From assembly GCA_963932465.1 (NCBI GenBank), contig OZ010796.1:75412974-75476973 (forward strand): DNA of 64,000 nucleotides, given 5' to 3'. The position numbers were made by a program, and so were the translations under genes. The stretch is from Maratus speciosus. Its lineage: Eukaryota; Arthropoda; Arachnida; Araneae; Salticidae. The notes beneath the pieces were generated by a model that was given only the letters and a program-made list of their open reading frames with translations, made no database searches and was not told the DNA's origin. Of this stretch, positions 9,651 to 19,345 are shown piece after piece; the stretch's first letter is position 1, and every line of letters begins with the position of its first letter.

Positions 9651-11724
9651 CCTATATTTTTTCTCCAACTTAGTTTAAAAAAAAAAAAAAAAATGCACGT
9701 TAGAGAGAGAAATTCACCCCCCCCCCCCCTTAAAATCATTCAATTACCCCATTCAAGTACTCTTGCAATAATTTTCTTCAAATTGCTTGGACTGGATATT
9801 TTTCAACCATGCCGGACAGTGTGCCTTCCTGGTGTGCCGTCATATCCTGCGCTCGATGGAGGGATGCGATTTTCTCCGACGGACAGTGATGGAACCCAGT
9901 CTAGTGTCTCTTCGCTCACCAGCTGGACATCTCCGAGCCGCTCTTGTTTCGCCTGTATGCCTTCTCCTCCCCCCCTCTGATGTTGGTGCGGTTTCTTCGT
10001 GCCTGGTCACCATCACCTCCCCCAGATGTGTCGTCGAATTGATCTTGTATCGTCACTAATCATAGAAAAAAAGTGACTTCAGCGGTTCGCCTTGTGTGTG
10101 TTTGTGTCGCCGTTTTGCTTTCTCCTTTCGACAGAATATTGTGACCTAGTGTTTTTTTCACCTATGTGCGTATGCATTCAACGGTGCCTGCAGATTTATC
10201 GTGTGGAATGTGACAAAGTAAAAAGGTTCGCGTGCATTGCGGCAAAGGTGTACGTAAAATCTCATGCTACAATTTTTTAGGAAAGTGCCTTCAACAGTTT
10301 TCTTTTTCCAAGTGTTGCGTCAATGATTTACGTCTATTACGTCAAGTATGTGTTGTCTTCAAGTGAAAATTAATAAAAAAAAATATGTTGACAGATCTCA
10401 AATAAACGCTCTAATCAGGTGAAATTTTTTTGTAAAGGAAAAGAAAGTGCATCTTAACAGAATTAGTGCGTCCGAAAATATTTCAAATTATGTGAACAAT
10501 TTTCTTTTAATCTGTGCTTCGCTTCTTGTGCATAAATGAGATAAAAAATATTGCTTCAGTTTCATCATCAAATGTGCATCAGATTGATTTTTGTTTGTTG
10601 CTGCTTTCTGCCATCTTAGCTTGTAAAAAAATCAGTGCCAATATATTCGCAATAGTAAAAGTGGTGCACCTGATAAAAAAAAAAGAAAAACGTGAAATTA
10701 TAAAAAAATGCAAAAACGTACAGAAATGTACCATCGTATGTGTGCGAATAATACAACAAAAAATTCTACAGCTAACAATATGAAATTAAATAATAAAAGT
10801 GTCTAGTTTTCACTGCATAAGCATGAACACGGAAAATTCAAGTGTTTCTTTTAAACTTTAATTGTAGTACATACAGTAAATTAGTTATTATTATTTTGCT
10901 TTATTTTTATCTGTAGGTATGCGTTATGATTTATCAATTTTCCCTTTACATGCTGTTTGGGTAAAAAAAAAAATAAACATAAAATGATGACTTCTTACTA
11001 TTCAGTATATTTGTTAGCATGAACAGAGAAGCTTACGAAATTTAAGCATTATATTTTAAATGTTTTATTCGGCACTTATAATTTTTTTGTCTTCTCTTTT
11101 CTTGCTTTATTTTGAAAGGTAAGTTTTTTTTTTTAAATTCAGTATTGCAGTGCATATTTATTTTATATTGATATTTAGGTGATTAATTATTTTCCATACA
11201 GAATATAAAATGTCATTTGGTTAAAATGTGTTTGTGATAGGCTAGGCATATTAACATTTATTGCCCTCGTTTCCAAAGATGCCTTATAAAATTTTCTTGG
11301 CTATTATTTGATAGTTATTTATTGATTTTTTTTGCTCGTACTCAGCATTTACAAGTGAATATTATTTTTGCATGCATATTATTGGAAGATGTTGCAGTGA
11401 TTTTGTGCTGTTTTCTATATAATATCTGAGGGTGTATAAATTTTTCTTACTGTAGGAATATTTCAGATACTGCATACTTTTAAAATAGACAGAATTTTTC
11501 TTTTTTTGAGAACTTCCAATTTTTTTTTCTTCTCTTTTAATCTGCTCATTCAAAAAAAAAAAAAAAAAAAAAAGAGAAAGGGAGAGAAAATATTTGTTTT
11601 GATTTTTTTCTTTTTCTTGCTTTTTGCTCTAATACAGTAACTAAATTTTAAATTATTGTGCCATCTTTTATAGATATTTTTTTTAAATTCTTCTTTGGCT
11701 ACTTTTTCCAACATTTTTGAAAAA
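9651..11724 (+). other. Retrotransposon leader / 5' untranslated region
   Basis: Long region before the ORF. 9690-10060 is unusually GC-rich for the window, with several overlapping short frames but no family match. The rest is AT-rich with homopolymers (A-runs near 9678, 10675 and 11553-11572). The short frames do not resemble gag or protease. Confidence 0.5.
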
Positions 11725-12804
11725 ATGTCACAGGCCGATAGCCATTCAGAATTAGAATTAGAAGCTGAATTAAAATGTTCTCTGCCGTACATGTTTGAGG
11801 AAGCACTTAACAGATTTGCGGAAAGGGTAAACACAGAATTACCTATACTACAGGAACAAATTGGTAGTAAAAACAATGACACTTCAGTTGAAAACATATC
11901 TTCTAGGCATAAGAAATTTTTATGGGAATTTCAAATGTTGGGTAATTTTTTTCAGGTTATAAAAGATGATTATGTTAGGTTGCAGAATAAGAACAAATGT
12001 TTACAAATTGTTAATACAAAAATTTTGGAAAGATTGCACGCACTCACAGTGAAAGAGAAACATAAAGTTGAAATTAATGAGACGTTTTATCAAAGCACAT
12101 CCGAGGCATACAGCGAAATACTATCACCTAAGCGGATTGAAACAACACAAATAGATAATTGTGAAATCAACAGTCTGACTGAAAATTCCTTGCAGCATAA
12201 CTCAAATATTATTTCTGATTTGAAATGCCCACAACAAGATGTTACCACTTCTCCTATAAATAATAACTTTTCGTCCCCTTTTAGGCATGATTTGAAGCCA
12301 ATTTCAGTTATAATTTGTCAGTTGCCAGAAAATTTTAATATTCCTGATATTCTTTTGGCAATTTCTGACTTATCTGGTATATCCACACCTTCTATTCAAT
12401 TTCAACAAAAATATAAGATGAAATATGTTGAGTTATTTAATTGGATATTTCTAATGCCCCCAAAGATAGCTAAAAGATTAATTATTCATGGCGAAATCAA
12501 AATTCAGTCTACTGGTTACCCTGTAAAAAGATACGTTTCGGTAAAAAGATGTTTTACATGTCAAAATCTTCTTCATCAGGCAAAATCATGCACAGATAAA
12601 ATTAGGTGTCCTGTATGTGCCTTATCACATAAAGATCCCCATTGTTCAAACAGCCCAAAATGCATTAATTGCATTAGATGTAATGAGGTAAACAACACAA
12701 AATTTAACGTTTTCCATACAGCTTTCTCACATAGATGTCCTACTGTAAAGAGATATATAAAAGAGCAACGAGAAACCTTAGACAATTGCAATTCATTTCA
12801 TTGA
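11725..12804 (+). CDS. Gag/ORF1-like nucleic-acid-binding protein with three zinc knuckles
   Basis: 359 codons from the first ATG (an upstream extension to 11695 uses TTG and is rejected). Residues 1-115 are charged and helical, probably coiled-coil. Residues 190-270 form a compact segment (PISVIICQLPENF to YPVKRY) resembling the RRM-like domain before the knuckles in non-LTR ORF1 proteins. Zinc ligands: knuckle 1 C276, C279, H284, C289; knuckle 2 C295, C298, H302, C307; knuckle 3 C313, C316, H331, C338, where the C-to-H spacing is about 11 residues longer than usual. The order and the tail (CPTVKRY) are those of Jockey/I/R1-type ORF1, not of ordinary BEL or Gypsy gag. Expected role: binding element RNA and packaging or targeting it. 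The frame is intact with no stops, suggesting recent selection or recent insertion. It is the only substantial frame between the LTRs. Confidence 0.75.
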   Translation: MSQADSHSELELEAELKCSLPYMFEEALNRFAERVNTELPILQEQIGSKNNDTSVENISSRHKKFLWEFQMLGNFFQVIKDDYVRLQNKNKCLQIVNTKILERLHALTVKEKHKVEINETFYQSTSEAYSEILSPKRIETTQIDNCEINSLTENSLQHNSNIISDLKCPQQDVTTSPINNNFSSPFRHDLKPISVIICQLPENFNIPDILLAISDLSGISTPSIQFQQKYKMKYVELFNWIFLMPPKIAKRLIIHGEIKIQSTGYPVKRYVSVKRCFTCQNLLHQAKSCTDKIRCPVCALSHKDPHCSNSPKCINCIRCNEVNNTKFNVFHTAFSHRCPTVKRYIKEQRETLDNCNSFH

Positions 12805-12915
12805 ACACATTTTTTTTATATAGATAGATAAAAAAAAAAAAGACCTCTTTACAAGATAATTTTTTTTTTCTCTTGCTGCATTTTGTATTGTGAAGGATTC
12901 TTTAAAAAGAAAGTT

Positions 12916-12964
<49 letters not shown>

Positions 12965-13490
12965 ATTTCACTGTGTTAGACAGTTATGTACATCTTAATA
13001 ATTCACCATATGGCATTAGTGATATTTTATTTTACAGGTAACACTTAACTGCAAATTTAAATAGATATTTTTTTAGAAATTATGTGTGTACTGTTAGGTA
13101 TACCTTTTTCTCATTCGATTATTACTGCAGGAATGGTCGGATGATTAAAAGATTGTATGGGAGAGTAAAATACATTGATGCAGGTCATCAGTTTTTTTTT
13201 TATTCTCGCTTGTAAAGGTTTTGGTAGTACAGGTGTACACACAAACACTGTACAGATGTGTCTTCTTTTTTTTTTGCACCAGTTACACTTAAATGATTTT
13301 AAATATTTTTTCTATTTTGGTAATTTGATAGATACAAGTGATGGAAACATCACATTGCACTCTTTACATTCAGTTTTGGTTTTGGAATTTACATCTTCAC
13401 AATATAATTTAATAACATTTTCTATTTTGTCTCTTATTTAATATTTATTTTAAAAATTGGCGGTACATTTTTTTTATTTTTTTTGACAAC
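12805..13490 (+). other. 3' of ORF: poly(A) tract and AT-rich sequence
   Basis: Includes an uninterrupted A-run of over 40 nt at about 12920-12963. This could be a retroposition tail, a slippage product, or an internal tract. No coding was recognised. Confidence 0.5.
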
Positions 13491-13837
13491 ATTAGTTCAT
13501 GTGCTGCACTTGAGTTTTAGATAGATACACAATTTAGTTCATGTGAAATCACACATTAGTTCATGAGATTATTTACACAATTTAGTTCATGTGAAATCAC
13601 ACATTAGTTCATAAGATTATTTACACAATTAGTTCATGTGGAATCACACATTAGTTCATGAGATTTGTTACACAATTTAGTTCACGTGAAAACACACATT
13701 AGTTCATGAGAATAATTACACAATTTTGTTCATGTGAGATTACATTTAGTTCATGTGAGTTTATTTTAGTTCATGGGTATATTTACACAATTTTAGTTCA
13801 TGTGAAAATACACTTTGTTCATACACTTAGTTCATGG
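13491..13837 (+). repeat. Dense TTAGTTCATGTGA motif array
   Basis: About 15 copies of TTAGTTCATG or near variants (TTAGTTCACG, TTTTGTTCATG) in 347 bp, 20-30 bp apart. They are separated by CACA-containing spacers such as AAATCACACA. A second, looser cluster of about 11 copies lies at 14986-15556. Same-orientation, evenly spaced motifs suggest a protein-binding array rather than simple slippage. Confidence 0.85.
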
Positions 13838-16800
13838 TGTCAAGCAAAACTCTGTATCATTATATAATCTAATGATATTAATTCATTAATTTTGTAATTG
13901 ATATCACATTCACAAGAATGATTTTGGAGTTTTGTGTTTGTACACACGTACCGTTGTTTTTTTTTTTTTTACTTCTACATCTTAGGTCAGGTTTTCGTTT
14001 TACAATACAGATTTCTTTTTTTCTCTTACCCTCTAAATACTAATTTTTTTTTCAGTTTGGGTAATGTCATAACTTACTAATGATACCATCACTTTCTTAA
14101 TTAACAGATTTTATTTTTAGATTTACATGAAATTATCCTTCACATGACATTTTTACTTGACACATTCATTTTGCGGCAATTAACCTGTAACAGTTTTTTT
14201 TTTTAACACTTTTGTTATAGACTCCTTGCTTGTAGGTGGCATATCAAGTAAGGTCTCTTTTTACACTACACGAAGTAAGATACAATTTATAAATTTTTTA
14301 ATACACTTGATAGGATGTTTTTGGTTGATGTGTTTAAAAGTTTTGCAGAAATTATGACACAATTTAACTATTGTACAGGGTTTGCACATACATCTAAAAT
14401 TTTTATACAGCAGATAATTAATTGGCTGTACATTTTTACACATACAGTTAATCTACTGTTTAATTTCATTGTTTACACAAAGATGGTGACTTGTTGCTAT
14501 TTTTATTTATAACATAAGGTAATTTTATTTTATCTGACATGACATTTGATATCCTTACATGTTGTTTTTTTTTTCGAAAAATTTAGTCAAAGGCATAATG
14601 CTAGCTGTTATGTACACTTTAGTTATTTTTTTTTTAACGCTATTCAAATAGAGTCATTAAACTAAATCTTTGACATTTTCTCACATTTGAAATTTTTTTA
14701 ATTAGTGAGTGAAAGTCTCACGTTGTCTTGTGACGGATACATACACTCATATGACATGAAGAATTTAGCTTTTTTTTCTATGCATTTTTACTTTCTCTTT
14801 CATTCTTTTACTTGGAACATGTTTGGTTTGGCATAACTTCTACATTTTCAGCGTAGAATTATGCAATCTACTGGGCACTTCTGCATTTTATACACACTTT
14901 TGTTACCTTAATACAGTAATAACTTGCGCAGATACAACTTTATTTTAATTTTACCCCTTAGTTAACCATTAAGTCATTTTTACAAGCAGTTCATGTGTTG
15001 CATATTTGTTTATGTTGCACAACATTTGCTTATTTTGAATACATTTTTTTGCATCCATATACATACATTACACTAGTTCATGTGTTGATTTACATATTTT
15101 GTTCATTTGATTTTACACATTGTACTTTGCTAACGATTTATTCGGCAGTATTTCTTTTTTTTTTTTTTTCTTACAAGTAGTTCATTGAGTAATACACACT
15201 GGTTGGTTTAGAGTTTAACCAGGGTTTACACACACATTACAAGTGGTTCATTTGTTTTTTAACCCTTATTCACTACATTTTGATGATAACTCATTAATTA
15301 TGTAATTGAATCTCACTCGTTGTAAGTGTCTTGGGTTATTACACATATACTGTCTGTTTATTTTGTTGGCAATTACATTACAATATTAGTTCATTCAGAC
15401 ATTAATACATAGAGTTCATGTGATATTATACAATTTGTTCATGTGTTTACTTGTGTTACATGTGTTACATGTGTTTACTTGTTTTCATGTGTTACACGTT
15501 GTGTATGCTTGCGTACACTTTTGTTCATGTGTTGCATTACAAGTAGTTCATGAGTTTGGGAGTTTTTTTTTTCTCCCCCGCCCTCCACACACATACAGTT
15601 TCTCCTTTACTTTCCTATCTTGTAAATCTTACACCATGTTTCAATATTAAAATACTTCTTTTTAACAGTTTTTTTTTTGTGTTTGCATAATGTCATAATA
15701 TATCAATGACAACATCACTTTGTCTATGTACAAAGATTTTAAAGTTACAAGGAGTTATCCGTCACATGACATACTAAACTACACATACATTTCGAATTTG
15801 TTTATTTTAAACATGTTACATTTTAACACTTTGCTTAGATACTTCTCACTTGAAAGTGGCAGATCGAGTAAGGTATCTTGTTACATTATATAACATTTAG
15901 ATATATTTTTCTTACCTTTTTTTCATATTCTTGCCAAGTGTAAGAGAAAATAACTCTAGTGAGTACACAGGCACTTCATATCATGCAGAATCTTGAACAC
16001 AAGATGGGAAATTTTAATTAATACACAGAAATACAGGACTAGAGTGTGTAAATTTATCAAATACTAACTTATATTACACTTTGACTTCTTGTTACAGCGG
16101 GAACTTAGTTATAGTGCAGGTATAAAAAAATATATACCCTTATTATCTAAGGCAGAAGCCCTAAGCTGACGCCATAAAACTTGTGGTCTCCACAAGATTT
16201 AGGGCTACACCTGTTTGCCAGCGTGCTACATGCACCCCTTTTTGGTAGTCCTGTGCCTTGTGCATAAATTTTTCTTTTCATATACGATTCATCTTTATTG
16301 TAATACAGTACATTTTAACTTTTATTTTATATATATACATACAATACTTTTCTGTGTTCCAATTTTTTTTAAAAAAAGTTCTTATTGGTGTGTTTTGTTT
16401 TAATTTGCTTGCATTTCGTATGAAATTATGATCTCATTGTAAGATCACATTGTGAGAAGTTATAAAATATGTCTAATGTAAATGCTTCTCTTTGGAATCA
16501 TGACACAACAAAAAAGCTGGTACCAGCGCCACAAATATAGAGCCACATAAAAAGCATAGGATCCTAACTCTTCGTCAAATGTGGCACATTTTTTTCTCTT
16601 GTGGTATATTGAATTGATATATAAGATTTGTTTTAAATATGAGCGCTCAGTCATGAATAAATATTATTATTTTGAATTATTTGAAAGCAAGCAAATATGT
16701 TTATATACTACCTTTTTATTTTATTACTTAAATTACTGGAAATGATGCTCTAATAGCATTTTAGAAAAACAGGTTCAAACATTTTTCTGTTATTGGATAC

Positions 16801-16925
16801 AAAATTTTTTTATATTTCTATGTAGATTGTATACTCTGTATGTGCGAAGGTGGACAAAGGATTTTAAGTAGATATAAAGCTGCAACGTACACGTTTCAGC
16901 TTTCTTCTGTGGTCGGGGTGAGTTA
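13838..16925 (+). repeat. Diverged duplicated modules in the 3' interior of the LTR element
   Basis: Two modules share order and sequence. Module 1 has the motif array, a CATTAATTxTGTAATTGAT block (~13880), then a ~230-bp block from TAATGTCATAA to GTAAGGTxTC (14060-14260). Module 2 has the motif array at 14986-15260, CATTAATTATGTAATTGA (~15293), a second cluster at 15385-15556, then the ~230-bp block at 15688-15870. The modules are well diverged, so the duplication is older than the LTR insertion. A two-tier hairpin lies at 16157-16206. No pol frame. No convincing polypurine tract before the 3' LTR (the best candidate is GGTCGGGGTGAG at 16912-16923). Confidence 0.6.
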
Positions 16926-17858
16926 TGTGACAGCGTTTCTGTCCCATACCTATAATTTTTATTCAAAATTAATTTAAAACATAATTTTTACTTTTAAAAT
17001 CACATTATCCTCCCCCCCTCTTTCTTATGCTGAAATATGTAATTAAATTCATTTCTCAAAACCATTCAGCTTTTATTAAAAGGGTTTTTTTTTTTTTTTT
17101 TTAAAAAACATCTTTATTTCCAGCCGCAAAGATTCATTCCTTTTTTTTCTTTTCCGTATCTGTCAGCTACCGCTCCCAGTGCAAAGAAATAAATAAGAAT
17201 TAAATGGCACATCTGCTAGTATCAAGGTCTGCATTTAATTCCATCGGATTTTTGCGCGCCACATTGATAAGAATTTTTATCTCTACTAATACGTGAACGT
17301 TGCATATGTATTAACAATTAAAAAGAAAAATGAACAGATCTTATGGGAAGCATGTATTTATCGTGTCTTGTGGTCGAGCTAAAAGCCAGATGCCTGATTT
17401 CCAACATTTTTCTCAGGCAGCGGTCTTCTTTGTAAGATCTGTTGTATAAACAAGTTTCGCTTTTCTGACGCATTTCTCATCGTATTAGAATCGCTTGCTT
17501 GCAATCCCGGCCTCCCCCGTCCGATTGTATCACCACATTTTTGCGGTAATGTTTATCGCCAAGACCCTTTGTTCATTTTCGCGCAGTCACCAAAAGTTGT
17601 AAATTGGCGATTCTGTGCAACGCCAAGATTTCTTGACTTCTTGCAAAAACTACACTTCGGTTTTCAGCTTTTGAGATGTAAAGTTATCTAAAAAGAATAG
17701 GCGCTTCGGCGCCCTATGTATCTATGGGGGTCTCTCTCTCCCATTGTTCTTTAACTGAACCACCTAACGATGCTTTTAAATAAAGAGTAAGTCCAGTAAA
17801 TTATTAGTTGGAGTTTATTTTTTAGCATTTAGAACCCGGTCTTCAAATCGATGCTATA
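16926..17858 (+). repeat. 3' LTR
   Basis: 933 bp, near-identical to the 5' LTR, followed directly by the AATGT target duplication (17859-17863). Confidence 0.9.
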
Positions 17859-18174
17859 AATGTTGTTTTAGAGCTGTTGATAATTTTCTTACTAGAAAAT
17901 TAAATCAAATTTAATAATTAATTATATATTATGTTATTAATTGTATAACAATTGATTTTGCGTTCAGTATGGGAAATATATACGCTTTTTTTAATGCATC
18001 ACGTTATTATTATCAAGAAATACAATTGATGAAATGAGTAGCAGCGCAGTTACTCGAAAAAAAGCATTTTCTCCCTTCAGGGAAAGAAGTTCGGTTCACC
18101 GATAGCCAATGAAATTGCCGGATTTCACACTAATGCTAAAAGTCTTATGGAAAGTCAAATTTCGCTTTTGTTCT

Positions 18175-19345
18175 TTTTATTTCTCATGATTTTACCTTTA
18201 AAAGGAAATATCCTAATCAAAAGGGTGCTACAAAGTTAATGTCTACGAATTAGTGATTATCGGAAACTTCGTAATAACGTTGAAGATAGCGGTGTCAAAC
18301 CGTTACAGAAGAGTTACAATCAAATGCTTTGGAGTCATGGAGTTTAAGTGAAAGAAAATTCCCACTTAGAAAAATTATAGTGGAAAGAGAAAAAAAAATG
18401 TGCTACAAGAAGAATACTGGATAATGGTATTGTGACTATAATCGTTTCCTGAATATTTTACAAGATGTTGGTATGTAATCTTACTTCTTAATACTAACTC
18501 TACGTATTTATGGATGAACGCCCTTTCCATTACAAATAATTTTTTTGTCATCGTAAGGCTAATAAACTGATAATCTATCTTTCTTAAATTATGCTGGATG
18601 ACAACAAAAAATACAGTGATCCAAAGACTGAAAATTGACTTTGAACTTATTTTCAGAATAATGGACTCAACTACGAATCCCGATGTTTCAAAATTCGTAA
18701 ATGATGATTAACTTGTTCAAACAAATTTAATTAATTGATCTCAGAAAAGTGAATGTTAATTAGCCCATATTGATAAATAAGTATCAATGTTATTCTTAAA
18801 AAAATGTATGTCATGAGTGATTTATTAATATTTGTATAAGTGTGCACTTCTCTCCCCCCTTTCCCCCCACTCAATAAATATAATATTTTAATAAAGGAAT
18901 TTGTTTATTTAAATATATTTGTGTATTTTCCTGTGTCTCAATTTATGTATCTCTTAATTTTATCATAAAGTGCCAAATTAATTTATTGCAATGACATATT
19001 ACAGAATTAGCAATTATAAACGTTTAAAAGAAAAAATTTAATACTTGGCACAATTTAAAATATGTTCAACATATGCAATTTTCAGGCAAGATGAAATGAT
19101 ATAGTTCAGGTGAGTCTAAAGTTTATTATTTATATTTTACCATGAAGTTACCAAGTTATATTTATTTACATCTCTCACATGTAATGTTTATTAACCTCTA
19201 ACGATCTTTTGATCATAATTAATAGTAAACTTTCTCCTTTCTAATTCATATTAAAAATCACACAATATATTTATAACTCCTATTTTTAATAAATTTAAAT
19301 TCCTTTTCTCCTTTCATCTTATTTTATTTAATTTTTTTTCCCTAC
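18175..19345 (+). repeat. Dispersed repeat R1, right part
   Basis: Matches 26522-27690 with scattered substitutions. It continues the repeat begun at 5787-6285. AT-rich, with no coding seen. Confidence 0.9.

Larger units (their letters stand above)
8702..17858 (+). mobile_element. LTR retrotransposon, 9157 bp, no pol seen
   Basis: Two near-identical direct repeats (8702-9633 and 16926-17858) start TGTGACAG and end GATGCTATA. The pair is bounded by a perfect 5-bp target duplication AATGT (8697-8701 and 17859-17863). A primer-binding-site-like sequence lies 7 nt inside the 5' LTR. These are the hallmarks of integrase-mediated LTR insertion. The 7.3-kb interior has a GC-richer leader, one intact ORF (11725-12804), long A/T runs, and an AGTTCATG motif array. 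I see no protease, reverse transcriptase, RNase H, integrase or envelope in any frame. It therefore depends on a partner in trans, in the manner described for LARD or TR-GAG elements. The few LTR differences, mainly homopolymers, point to recent insertion. Confidence 0.85.
6286..18165. mobile_element. Mutator-like long-TIR element (disrupted by the LTR retrotransposon)
   Basis: Left end GCGAAATTTGACTTTCCATA is repeated inverted at the right end (18146-18165). The terminal inverted repeats extend about 95-115 bp to CTTCTTTCCCTGAA. The flanks are CTTTGGTCC (6277-6285) and TTTTGTTCT (18166-18174), a decayed 9-bp duplication. The repeat copy at 26023-27690 gives the uninterrupted site (CTTTGGTCC followed by TTTTATTTC). 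Long TIRs with a ~9-bp TSD point to Mutator (MULE). No transposase remains. Own sequence is 6286-8696 plus 17864-18165 (about 2.7 kb), with the LTR element inside. The left TIR has an extra inverted piece making a hairpin at 6337-6372 (15-bp arms, TTTCATTGGCTATCG). Confidence 0.75.

Noticed and set aside
9693..10059. Two overlapping ~90-codon frames in the LTR element leader
   Set aside because: No gag, protease or other domain visible. The GC-rich leader permits chance frames.
11695..11724. Upstream extension of the zinc-knuckle ORF
   Set aside because: It begins with TTG. In a eukaryote the first ATG at 11725 is the credible start.
12920..12963. Poly(A) tail of a separate non-LTR insertion carrying the ORF
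   Set aside because: No convincing target duplication flanks a 5' end. TTTCACTG occurs near 10807 and after the tract but is too short to rely on. Left as an open alternative.
13491..13837. CRISPR array
   Set aside because: Motif is ~10 bp, spacing irregular and spacers similar to each other, in a eukaryotic retrotransposon.
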